From Ottelia alismoides (lineage: Eukaryota; Streptophyta; Magnoliopsida; Alismatales; Hydrocharitaceae), in contig JAZKJV010002625.1 in NCBI GenBank assembly GCA_037367405.1, positions 62,001-126,000 of the forward strand: a stretch of DNA of 64,000 bases, in the 5' to 3' direction. The notes under the pieces were generated by a model. That model did no database searches. It was not told the origin of the DNA and was given only the letters and a program-made list of their open reading frames with translations. The position numbers and the translations under genes were made by a program. This document shows, one piece after another, positions 33,311 to 43,661 of the stretch. How positions within the stretch are numbered: position 1 is the first letter of the stretch; each line of letters opens with the position of its first letter.

Positions 33311-33681
33311 GATAATTAAATGTGATTAATTATCTTGAATAATATGAATTTGATTCATATTATAAGAAGAGTATATGAGATAATTAAATGTGATTTAATT
33401 ATCAAAGATGTGAATGATGTGAATGTGATTCATATTATTTGGGCACATGAGAATAGAGATCCAAGATGATTAAATGTGATTTAATTATCATGGATATGAA
33501 CAATGTGGATAGTACTATCCATATTAATCATATATATTATAAATGTGATTTATAATATATAATAATGAGCTATTTGTAAATAATATTTGTTGATTAATTA
33601 TTGATATGAATTGAATTCACATTAGAAATTAATTGAAAATATAATTTACATTTTATTTTGAGTTGTGAATGTGATTCACAA
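33311..33681 (+). repeat. Palindrome array with TGTGA loops in E1
   Basis: Consecutive inverted repeats have different arms but the same centre: 33311-33334 and 33379-33403 (arms gataatta), 33420-33432 (arms tgaa), 33468-33489, 33536-33556 (arms attataaa), 33663-33681 (arms ttgtgaa). Two others (33341-33361, 33502-33524) lack the TGTGA centre. The array is repeated in E2 (about 49605-49990, reverse) and E3 (about 60065-60360). Confidence 0.75.
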
Positions 33682-34119
33682 ATTTCCAATGGCATGATTG
33701 CAATGTTCACAAGATAGTTGTGAATTATCATTGTGAGATAATATTGGAGATGAGATAATGTAATCTCATTGTAATAAGATTTCCATCCACCAACAACGGA
33801 GGTGGATGACCACCAATTGGATTGGGTGTCCGTTCCCCCTTGTTATGATAGGATGATTTTGTCCTTCCAATTATCTCCAAGAATAATTAATTTAATTTGA
33901 AATTAATTTATATTAATTGCTTAATATATATTTAAATCACTTGATCTTATACTGTGGGAGGTGAGTTTTGACTGATTTTAGTCTTTGAGATTTTTCTAGC
34001 AACTCATCTCCCTCCTGGGAGAAGCCCTACGCCACGCACGCTTCTTTCGGTGTCCCTGTATCGATTGTATCAGATTGGGACCTGTTTGGATAAAAATGCT
34101 TATGTCACCTCCTAATAAG

Positions 34120-34431
34120 ATCTTCTTATTTTCGTGTGACTGGTACGATCCACAATATGGTGTGGTTGCTGACCATATACATGATATTGTAGATGTCCTT
34201 ACCTGAAAATATATTCGAATATTTGAACCTTCTGTCCTTAGTTCACAAGTTGATCAGATATGTTATGTTCCAATAGTGAGGAAAAAGCAAAAGAGAGATG
34301 ATCGTTTTATAGTTTTAAAGAAGATGACGTACATTTATATCGATTCTAATGACCAATTGAATATAGATGACTCATCAACTATACTTGTTCCAGACATTGA
34401 ACGACTACATAGTGTAGCAATGTACCCATAG
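34120..34431 (+). pseudogene. CACTA tnp2 transposase C-terminal remnant
   Basis: The frame reads IFLFSCDWYDPQYGVV, IVDVLT, EPSVLSSQVDQICYVPI, then a charged tail ending at a stop at 34429. This is the LF.CDWFDP...IV.V....EPFVLASQ..Q.YYV.YP signature of plant CACTA transposases. An in-frame stop at 34204 breaks it, and the catalytic N-terminal part is absent. Confidence 0.7.
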
Positions 34432-34529
34432 TATCATTGTGAGTCGATTAAAACCGAAGTTCAATAATTTCTTTATTTGCAGTATCTCTTTCTTAATTTT
34501 TCATATCATGACATGATGTTTACAGGAAA

Positions 34530-36505
34530 TGCCTATGATGCGTGGATGAGGTTCTAGAGGGAGCGGGAGCAGAACACATCATGATGATGATAGTATTTCA
34601 AATCGACGTACTCCAGACATCGATGGTATGGTTCCTTATAGTATTTTTTTAAATAGTCATAATTCTTACATACTTGTTTCTAAAATAGGTTAGCGTAATG
34701 AAGATGTTGCAAGGCTTATTTCTTATATGCTTGATACTGACGTAGAGGTCCCTAATGCACATTACATTTCTTTGGCAGGGACAACTCCAAGTGTTACACG
34801 CTCTCGCCAGCCCACTCTACAATCCTCTATCCATCATCATAGCCCTGTCCAGTCTCAGATTCCTCCCCAACCTCCTCCACTAGGTTCAGGTCTACCCATT
34901 ACTTAGTGTCCTTCCCAGTCCCTTGATACTCCTCAACGTCAAGTCCCTCCCCCAACTCAAGATCCTCGTAAATACTTGTAATTTCTACCAGATGAGTATC
35001 TACTTAATAAACAATTATTAGTTACTATATATGCATGATTATTTACCATGCTTATTTATTTGTAATAAGTAATTTAAGAATTCATGTACACACTCGATAA
35101 TTAGCATGTTGTGGCCCAAGCACTCACGAAGGCCTTCCGAGCTATGCAGGATTGTTCGGATTACAGATGGAGTTGCATGACTCCAGAAGAATAAGAATAA
35201 GTCTTAAATGGTGTTTATGTAAGATTCATAACATGATGTTATTTATTGGTTCTTTTTAAAATAATTATTAATAATTGAAACTTGATGTGCATAACCTGTA
35301 TACGCTACGACCTGGTCATACAAAAGAAATATATCAATTTGCTCTAGTAAAGCTAGCAACGGATCGGGTAAATGCCAATATTTACAGGGCAAGAAAAGTT
35401 GCAATCAAGAAGTTGGATGGTGCGGAAGATTGGGAGAGAGAAAAATCATGCGCGCCATCGTGGTGCACTACAGTGAGATGGAGTCGATATTGTGACTTCT
35501 TCATTCAAGAAAATTTTCAGAAGAGGTCTGAAGCATGGAAGATAAATAAAGGGAAACAAAGTATTAGATCAACTAGCGGATCGAAGAGCCATGGAACTAT
35601 GAGGCATGAACTAGTATGCATGAATAACAAAGTTTATTTTACTGTATCATTTGTAAATTTGTGTTGACGACTACTATGTTCGCAATATAGCTTGGAGATG
35701 ATAAACGTCCTCCAACGTTTATCAATTGGGCTACACCTGAAACACATGCGGTGTTGGTACATTGCTTATCACTTATATATTTTAATCTATATAGAGCGAA
35801 GCTTGGTGTTTCCATTTCCGACGAAGAAATAGACTTCAATGATAGTTTATGGAAAGAAGTCATCAGTGAGCGTGAGGTGGGGCCTAATAGAAGGCAAACT
35901 TTGGATAGTTTGCCACCTAAGTTCACGTCCTCTACTAGTTTCAATGGAGCATCTGGTTTTTTTGAGACACCCTTAACATGTACCCTTAACATGCAACATC
36001 CTGACATCTGATGTATCCAAGACTGAGTTTGTACAACTCATACAGACAGTGAATGTGTTGGTGAATAATGTGGATAACAATCATTCAAATTTAGGCTCTT
36101 TCAACAAGGCTGTTAAGGCCATTGACCATTTGAGGTATATAACTAACATTTTCATCATCATGCAATTTTATATCATAGTTTAATAAATGAGTTATTTTCC
36201 TATCATTTAAATGTCCCTTTTGTGCTTTGTAAAAACTGCAATCAAGACTTGATCACGAGGAAATGGAAGAGGAGGACGATGAAGATGAAGAGGATGAAGA
36301 AAATGAGGAGGATGATGTCGACAACGAGGAGATCGAGGATGATGTCACGACATACAAGATATCACAAAGGAAGGGGCTTATCATTTCAGAACATAGGGAG
36401 AATATGAAGAAGAGAAAGGAAAATCCAAAGGAAAAAGACAAGGCCAAAAAAGATAGTGTCTTTAGCAAGTGTGGGAACCTTAGTATTAGTTATTTTATAT
36501 TCTAA
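34530..36505 (+). pseudogene. Second gene of the CACTA element (tnpA-like, exon-like blocks)
   Basis: Coding-like blocks are separated by AT-rich, intron-like stretches. A Pro/Ser/Gln-rich block lies at about 34780-34980. 35275-35667 contains FFIQENFQKRSEAW..NKGKQSIR and SGSKSHGTMRHEL, resembling the W..K.....SE.NK.NR....H..GSKSF motif of plant CACTA second-ORF proteins. 35695-36011 carries RPPTFINWATPETHA. A strongly acidic then basic block (36263-36505) follows. Stops within blocks mean it is dead. The protein family is inferred from motif resemblance and neighbourhood. Confidence 0.5.
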
Positions 36506-36779
36506 AATTTGATGTTCTAAAACTTCGAGTCTTGTCTTTTTGGTTTTTAATATGTATGATTAATGTAGCTCTGCATGAACTATTGCACATTATAATTTTG
36601 GATGCATGTCTCTAAGTTAATTGTGCTTCTACTTTGTGATGATTTATTTGATAGTATAAGCAGTCAGAAAGGATAATATTATATTATTGTTTAATATTTA
36701 CAGGATAAAAATCTTAGAGAGGATCAAGTTTGATGTTACATGTTTGGATTATAATTTTTTCTTTTTTAATCAGAATTTG

Positions 36780-37183
36780 TGACTACTATGGCACTACATT
36801 GCTACTACTATGGTAGAAATATAGCGATAAAGTGGTAACAAATTAGTGCCAACATGGTGGTAAACATCCGTTACAAGTTGCATAAGGTCGTTATGCCCTC
36901 ATGTATATATGGTCCCTTCATAGTAGCAAAGTCATACCTAAATAATCGCAAATTATTGAAAATTTACCACTACTCTGTGACTATAATACGACTACTTACG
37001 ACTATTATTGCGACCACAACTACTGCCACAGTGTGGTCTCAAAAAGTTTGCAACCATTTTGATGCGACTACAGAATTTGCTACTACATGTGGTAACAAAC
37101 TTGTATTGCTATCATTTTACAACTATTTTACCACCCCTTTGCTACTACAGTTGTAGTAGTAAAATTTGCTTTTTCTTGTAGTG
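36780..37183. repeat. CACTA subterminal repeats and right terminus
   Basis: Many short direct and inverted copies of gctacta, gactac and tggtaac precede the end cttgtagtg at 37183. Subterminal repeats of this kind are the binding sites for the element's own protein in En/Spm. Confidence 0.65.
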
Positions 37184-37259
37184 AAGATCATGGCCATTGA
37201 AAAGAACACAATTCAATCTCATCCATTGATTTTGTGTTATCCTTGGACTCCCAAAATAC

Positions 37260-37267
37260 TATATAAG
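37260..37267 (+). promoter_or_regulatory. TATA box of solo LTR E1
   Basis: TATATAAG is matched by TATAAATA in E2 (minus, 49184-49191) and TATAAAAG in E3 (60751-60758). In all three a pyrimidine tract, a short coding-like stretch and an AG/GTAA donor-like site follow downstream, so this is probably the LTR promoter. Confidence 0.6.
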
Positions 37268-37316
37268 AAGAGGCACCCTTGCTCTTCAATTCACAATAAG
37301 AGATACATAACATATG

Positions 37317-37320
<4 letters not shown>

Positions 37321-37350
<30 letters not shown>
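37321..37350 (+). repeat. CT microsatellite in the E1 leader
   Basis: A pure (CT)15 run lies about 55 bp after the TATA box. The same place in E2 is a GA-rich tract (49087-49140, so CT on the transcribed strand) and in E3 a C/CT tract (60817-60834). Confidence 0.85.
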
Positions 37351-37353
<3 letters not shown>

Positions 37354-37447
37354 ATTCTCTACATGCCAATTCTTTCTTTCTCTCTTTTATTGTGGCTGTC
37401 CATCATGGAGCCCTAGAGAGAGTCGCCATCGCTGTCGCATCGTCATT

Positions 37448-37705
37448 ATGCTGCCGGATCGTTCGCTTATGGATCTCCGTCTCCTTCGGTATGCCTCACT
37501 CATGAAGAAGACGTCGGATCTCGTGAGACGTCCACTTGGATCTTCCACATGGATTGTGATGAGCACACGTTTCATCAACATGGCAAGCATTTCCTTCGTC
37601 GGATCAGACTTGAGACATGAGGTCTCTTCGTTTAGAGACTCGATCGCAACCATGCTTCAAGAGGTAAACCTAATACTTGTTTGTGGCTTAGATGAAATGA
37701 TCTGA
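37448..37705 (+). other. Conserved coding-like stretch with splice-donor-like end in E1
   Basis: An open stretch of 85 codons starts MLPDRSLMDLRLL and includes VGSDLRHEVSSFRDSIAT and LQEV. The LQEV part overlaps an AG/GTAAAC donor-like site (GT at 37664). E2 keeps the same peptides (GSDLRQEISSFRDLIAT, LQEV) but with a frameshift in between, and E3 is more damaged. It could be a retained leader ORF or exon-like captured sequence. The function is unknown. Confidence 0.35.
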
Positions 37706-37853
37706 GAAGTGTTCTTGGATCATGTGGTTTCATCGATTTAAAAATTTTATATTCTACTGTCATGAGCTACTAGTATGACTAGTCGCTCCCGATCGCATAC
37801 GATGCGATCCTCACGCTTCCGTGATACGCTTGAGGATTTTTTCATATCCTTCA

Positions 37854-39450
37854 GAACTAACACTCCATCTAGGACTAACTAGGAACACAAGAGTTGCGGT
37901 GCACTCTTAGGGATGCTAACTCATCTAAGCATAACACATGCAAACAAACACATATACTATCATTTATTTGTTATACTCATCTCACCGAGGCAACTCCAAC
38001 ATATGGAACATTTCCATTAACCTTACGTTACATGCAACATACACATCCTCTCACCTGACTAAGTCCGACAGGTGAGGAAAACAACCATTTACATAAACAC
38101 CATTGTATAACCACCCAAAACTAGTACCCATCCATGAACGTCCCTGATAGCGTAGGGCATGAGTCAAGGCATAAGATCCTACATACTGATCATTTCAATC
38201 TCAATCCCAAGTAAAAGAGGGAAAGTATGATTTTCTCTGTTTCCTTCGAATACTGGAAAACGATATCAAATCTCATAATCATTCCAGTTAGATCATCATA
38301 TATTTCATGTCATCTCATCACGTATGTGGGAGATATATAGTATGAGTATCCATATGGTCTAATTTAGCCCTTTAAATCAGCTCACCCTTTTTCAGGATAT
38401 CGTACAACCCAGTCAGTTGGTCCTCTAGGACACTGATACCTGACCTCTCATGGTGTATCCATTTAGTTATCAAACTTCAACAACATGGATAGTTTACGAT
38501 CTTGATCCATACCAGGCCTCACGCTGACTCCAAGGTACTAGATACCTTAGGGTTGGGGTGCCTCTGTAGGCATGCGTTGAGGTATGTGTATCCTACCTGA
38601 GTTCGCAACACTCATTCCATTTGACTATAATGGTAAATCTGTAGTCTTAACGTATGTCGAGTCTCACGTTATGAACCTAAAGTATTTAGTACTTTTGGGA
38701 TAGGGTGCCTTTGTAGGCATGCATTTGAAGTACTTGAATCCTAGTTAAGTTCCCAACACTCCCACAATCCTTATACATACTTATTTATGATTATCTCATG
38801 GCTCATACTTCTAGGTTTCTCCAGCCATTAATGTGTTTACTTGCATTTTCACTCAATGTCTCCTAATTCATATTTAAGTCCATCCCCTCTTTGGGAACCC
38901 AATACCCATGCATCATCAAAAATAAACTATCTTTATGCACTCCCTAACTCACATAGGAAACATGACACATTCACTTCATCGCTTCATCATAATACTCACA
39001 TGCCACTTAAGAAAAATCACCACGACAATCAAAGAAAGAACACAACGAAAAGGACATCCATTGATCATAAGATGTATTTCAGATCTAAAAATATCCCAAA
39101 ATCTTTTCCATGATGCTCATATACTCTCACTCATTGAAGTTCATTGCATCATGTTTTAACTTAATTCAGCTCACAATGGACCAATTTTAGTCATAAATCA
39201 ATCCATTATAATTAATCCAGTTTGTCATATATTATAATATCCTACATGATTCTACATCTTTTTAGAGTCAATTTCCATCATTTTCAAGGTCCATTGAGCT
39301 CATAATTTCTAGAATGACTGATCAACAACAGAACCATGATCGATCATTTTTGTACAAAATGATCGATCAACCAAAATGACATGATCGATCAGGCCTAATC
39401 GATCAACACATTTGACCTGATTGATCATACTTGGGACAAAGGTGAGATCA
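37854..39450. repeat. Unclassified repeat, right of E1, with internal duplication
   Basis: It continues the sequence interrupted by E1. No gene is supportable. A unit containing gtgcct.tgtaggcatgc and gttc.caacactc occurs twice (about 38545-38615 and 38705-38765). TGATCGATCA-like palindromes cluster at 39310-39430. This could be an old Ty3 LTR. Confidence 0.4.
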
Positions 39451-40653
39451 TCTCCTATGACATCCCACAAATTTGCTTAGATCGTGAAATCGCCTACACA
39501 CCCATGTTCATGCTATTCTGACATCATGAATATATTTTTACCTTTCACATGCAAACCATAGATCAACGAGAAGCAATGTGATATGATATGGATTTTGACC
39601 CAAAACTCATCCAAATACGAAACCAACACCTCCTACCGGTACAACACACTACCCAAAATCCATGGTGTGAAATGTGCATGAACCCGACAACAAAAAAAGG
39701 TTAAAACCTACCTGCAAGAACATTCTCCCACAAGCTTGCTTTGCTCGGAATGAGAGTTCTGTGGCGTTTCATGGAGCATGTGTGTAGCCATGATGATCTC
39801 CGCTCCGAGCTCTTCGAAATGGTGTACTCGGATCTTCGATCAGTTATTGGAATTTCTTTCTAGCAAGGGAGCTCCAGTGAGAACGGATGAGCTCTAGCAA
39901 TGGCTTGGGTTTGCCCGATTAGCCAAGTCAAGTGGCTCCTACTTGTATAAGCTCAACCCGAATTCAGATTCGGGTTCAATAGCCACAACCTGTTCGTATT
40001 TCACGCATAACACTCTCATACGACCTCCGATTTTGATATCCTTGAGCTCGTTGGAATGGTCTTGATGAGTACTATAAGATAGAGGTCTCGTTTGCCTAAT
40101 TTAAGTGAAATCTAGTTTTAGTGAAATCAATTCTTATGGATCTTACTTCCAAGATGAGGAGACAACTTCGTTGAAGAATGGTTTATTAAGCCAGAAGCCC
40201 TCCATTTGAATGGAGCTTTACAATGTCTTGGGTTTAAACGGGAGATCACTAAAGGTCGATGATTAGAGAAAGTTTTTTTTGGAGGGATGTGGCGTTTGTA
40301 ATTGGGGCGACTTCCTATAAGGAGGAAGAGACGAAGGCTCCATCTAATTTAGCCCAACAACTGTGAGTAGGTTCAATCCATGTGTAATCGTAAATAGAAC
40401 TTCCCAAGTCAATAAGTCCATGTCATTGGCATAAAGAGTTAAAGCCTAACGACCACAAATAGGGTCAACCCTATCTTAATGTTTGAACACAAAGATTAAG
40501 CTTTCGAACAATCTTCAAATCTCAAGCTTGAGCTTATACACGAGGTTGACAAAATAGCTTTTGAATGCAAACTCAACATTTGAACATTGACAACAGGGAC
40601 AAAGGGAGGGGGCGGGAGGGGAAAAGACCTCCTCGTCACCCAACAATTTCCTA
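39451..40653. other. Unclassified, gene-poor stretch
   Basis: I see no supportable coding region. The 39700-39960 part (ctgcaagaacattctcccac, ccgctccgagctcttcgaaatgg) looks like the transcribed part of an old LTR, but no partner copy is present in the window. Confidence 0.35.
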
Positions 40654-40919
40654 TGGGCATGTTTTGTAACTTGTTTGGGTTGGGTTGGAGTTACCAACCT
40701 CTTGTGAATAGTGAATGTTTGGAAGGTTAGGAGGGTTGGAGGGGATTGAAATGACAAATGTGGTGTGATGTAAATTGATTATGTATTATATTAACTTTTT
40801 TAATGATTATAACAAGTTTCTATGCTAACTTTTTTTATTTAAACATGATTAAAAAATATTCTATCCAAAAAAGTATAGGATCCATATAAGTAATTCCAAC
40901 CTATAACCAAACATGCCCT
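40654..40919. mobile_element. 266-bp MITE with 3-bp TSD (PIF/Harbinger-like)
   Basis: Terminal inverted repeats are imperfect: tgggcatgttttgtaac... at the left and the complement agggcatgtttggttatagg at the right. These lead into ggttggagttac and ggttggaattac. Flanks cta (40651-40653) and cta (40920-40922) match. The interior is AT-rich and non-coding. Family assignment rests on TSD length and the GGGCATGTTTGGTT-type end, so it is tentative. Confidence 0.6.
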
Positions 40920-40922
40920 CTA

Positions 40923-41639
40923 GATTAAGAGCGACCGTCACCCACCAATTCGGTATAGGTTAGGAGTGATCTGCCTCCTCAACTAAATTCCCAATTTAAT
41001 ATAGTATCCTTTTTTTAAAATATACAAATTTACTATAAATAGAAATGAAGATCAATTTACTTAATTAATATTTCACTTCTCTCCATCTAACGTGATCTTC
41101 CTTCTCTCACTAGGACCACATAATTCACTTGGCATGTACATTCGATTTCTCTCCTTATTAAATATTATAAATTTTATATATTCATTTATTCATAGTTATA
41201 AAGGATAAATGTTATCCTATATTTGTTTCTTAGCGGCATGGAATTTTTATATCCTGCAGTATATTTATATTTAGAAAATTTTGTTAATGTGGCTGACATT
41301 TAATACATATTTTAATTTCATATAGACATCAAATCATAATAAAGTTTGCAAATAAATAAAATTGTATCTTTTTATACTATAAAGTTAAAACCATCGCAAA
41401 ATCATATATCATTAATAGAATTCCATTTTTTATTGCTAACCACAAAAAAAGATAATTGGATTCGTTTCAAAGAATTAATGTATGGAGATAAAAAGTTAAA
41501 ATCACATGAATTATTGTTAAACATGAAGAATGACAATAGAGATTTTATTCAACGATGTAATTTTTCCTTGTGTTAAGAATTATAAGCATCACACATGGAA
41601 TATCATAATATGTAAGTTTATCACATGTCTATTATCTTT
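40923..41639. other. AT-rich intergenic sequence
   Basis: Nothing recognisable. Short open frames (for example 41346-41576) have no coding signal that I can see. Confidence 0.4.
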
Positions 41640-42760
41640 TATACATTAAATCCGCGGGTACTTGTAGGGATAAAGAGAGATACTTCTAGTAAAATGTGAT
41701 ATGTATAAAAATACAAACAATATGTCCAACTATGTACATCCATATCTATACCATATTCATAACGATAATGACAGGATACGAAAATCTAAATGGTACGGAA
41801 TGCATTCAGATAGGAATATATAAACATAGATAAACGAACTAACGAAGATATACAAAACTATGTGGATAATGTAAACTATATGAATATATGAAATTGGAAA
41901 GAATACAATCGAATACGGATCCAATAATGACACATTCATGTAGGTTCATCATCATAATGAATCAAATACGGATAAACGAGATGTAAATATATATATATAT
42001 ATATAATCGAAGGACGACATGAAAAATGATATATAAGTATATATTCCTGTTCGTAAATGGTTGTATTAGTTATCATCATATTTGGTTATCGCGATGTATG
42101 TGCGTGCGTGTGTGTGCGTGCGTGCGTGTGTGTGCATGTGGGCGTGGGTGCGTGCGTGCGCATGTGGGCATGGGCGTGGCACGTGCGCGCACGTGCATCT
42201 GGGTGGGTGGATGCGCGCGTGTGCGTCTGCGTATGTGTATGCGATACAATTCATATCCAATTGTATTCATTATCATAATTGGATGTTAAGATACACACAC
42301 ACATACACATACATATATCGATTTGGATCGTATCCGATTCGTTATCATATATGTTAATTCAAATTTTGACATCGATGTATACATTTTGATTTCAAAATGG
42401 ATACATATATGAGCCCTCCCATTTATAGAAATTTAATCTTATATGTACAACTTTGATTATATTATTTTTCCTATCTAATTTGCATCAATTTCATACTGGT
42501 ATTTATTTTTAATGATTTGGCAATATATTTTCCATATTCATCGATATTTGTATCCGCATTCATATCTATATTCTTAAAATATATAAGAATAATGTAACAT
42601 ATATATTGGTATGTGTATCTAAGCATTTGCATTTTTGTGAATCCACTTCCAGTCGGATACCCGTGGGTATTCGTCGGGTTTTTTATATATAGGTCATGAT
42701 CATAGCATAACCCGTCCCATCATTTTTTAAACGGATACCCAAAAGTAAAGGTCAAAATGA
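41640..42760. mobile_element. Possible fold-back or MITE-like AT-rich element
   Basis: The left part has aaatccgcgggtacttgtagggata and the right part has ggatacccgtgggtattcg, approximate complements at about 1 kb distance. Several inner blocks (aatcgaatacggatcc and ggatcgtatccgattcg) also face each other. No TSD or precise ends could be fixed. Confidence 0.3.
42088..42240. repeat. GT/GC-rich alternating purine-pyrimidine tract
   Basis: Runs of gtgcgtgcgtgtgtgtgcg and cacgtgcgcgcacgtgc make up about 150 bp of nearly alternating purine-pyrimidine sequence. Frames across it (Cys/Val/Arg or Arg/Thr/His-rich) are simple translations of the repeat. Confidence 0.8.
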
Positions 42761-43661
42761 ATGGATCAAGCCGTGTACTCATTGTCGCGGTCTATTTATT
42801 TATATTATTCCGCACTTATGGTACCCCTAGCTTCTACCTCGTCCGTACGAAAAGCTCTAGCCCACTTTGTTTTGCCCGTGTTGCCGCACGTTTTATTAAC
42901 CCGAATAGCTGGGATTTATACCCATCTTCTCCTCTCTCGTGGACCCTCTTTGGATGAGAGAAATTTGAAGAAGCTCTATGAGGTAGTCGCAAAATAATCA
43001 CCTCAGTAAGTTATTCTTGAATCTATGGTACTTCTCTTTCTTTTTTCTTTTTCACACACCAAACAAGATATACAGACCAATCCTACTTATTCATTGTTTC
43101 TCATGCATCATACATACAAATCTTAATACCAAGATCGGACGAGGAATAAGAGACAAAGTAAATTATAAATTATAAGAAAAGACCTTACCTATATCTTGAT
43201 TCTCAATTATGGACCTCATATTTGAAATGTAACAAGTAGAGTACTAAACATTTGACTTCCGGGTTTAACGTCGAAATAAAATGGTCGCAGAAGCTCGTGT
43301 TTGAGATAAAATAAATAAGGTCGCAGAAGCTTGTGTTCTGCCCTTTTGTAATATTAGTTCTGCCCCTACTTTACCTCAACAAAAGGGCATAACTGCGAAA
43401 TTTGCAAGAAGTCAGGAACACAACTGATATTACAAAAAAGAGGGGTATAAATGATATTATAGAAGTTAAGAAGGGCCAAGTGATAAAAACCCTAAAATCA
43501 ACCAATAAAGGCTCGTTAAGAGACTCATGAGCCAAATCGAACTCAATGAGTTTGAGTTTGAATCAACATACTCATACTCGAAGCTTATCAAATATGAGCT
43601 CGAGTTCGAGTTTGGTTATTGAGTTTGAGTCCGAGTCGGGATTGACTAGACTTGCTCAACT
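42761..43661. other. Unclassified sequence before F2
   Basis: No gene is supportable. At 43360-43460 there is an inverted arrangement around cccttttgtaatattag. At 43530-43640 many gagttcgagttt/gagtttgag repeats form a degenerate low-complexity tract. F2 begins immediately after. Confidence 0.35.

Larger units (their letters stand above)
33948..37183 (+). mobile_element. Degenerate CACTA (En/Spm) transposon inside E1
   Basis: The right end reads ...gctttttcttgtagtg (37183), the complement of the canonical CACTACAAGAAAAAGC terminus. Subterminal sequence (about 36780-37160) is full of gctacta/gactac motifs. Transposase remnants of both usual CACTA genes lie inside on the plus strand. The left end is placed where E1 similarity stops. 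It begins cacttgatc, so only CACT matches and the terminus is mutated or lost. Three-base flanks aat and aag agree at 2 of 3. Most of tnp2 is missing. Confidence 0.7.
32073..37853 (+). mobile_element. E1: solo LTR, interrupted by a CACTA element
   Basis: It starts TGTTGGACATG (32073) and ends tatccttca (37853). Flanks are identical: gaact at 32068-32072 and at 37854-37858. The LTR parts are 32073 to about 33947 and 37184-37853, about 2.55 kb together. They align in order with E2 and E3. No PBS, PPT or coding region of its own is present, so it is a solo LTR of an unseen retrotransposon, probably left by LTR-LTR recombination. Confidence 0.85.

Noticed and set aside
33948..34119. A clean CACTA left terminus
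   Set aside because: Only CACT of the canonical end is present and no inverted match to the right terminus is seen, so the left end is treated as mutated or truncated.
37166..37705. A 179-codon protein starting before the TATA box of E1
   Set aside because: The start lies inside the CACTA end and the middle is a CT repeat giving Ser/Leu runs. Only the later part (37448-37705) is shared by other E copies.
42026..42357. Overlapping Cys/Val/Arg-rich and His/Thr/Arg-rich open frames
   Set aside because: They are translations of the GT-rich simple repeat in several frames at once.
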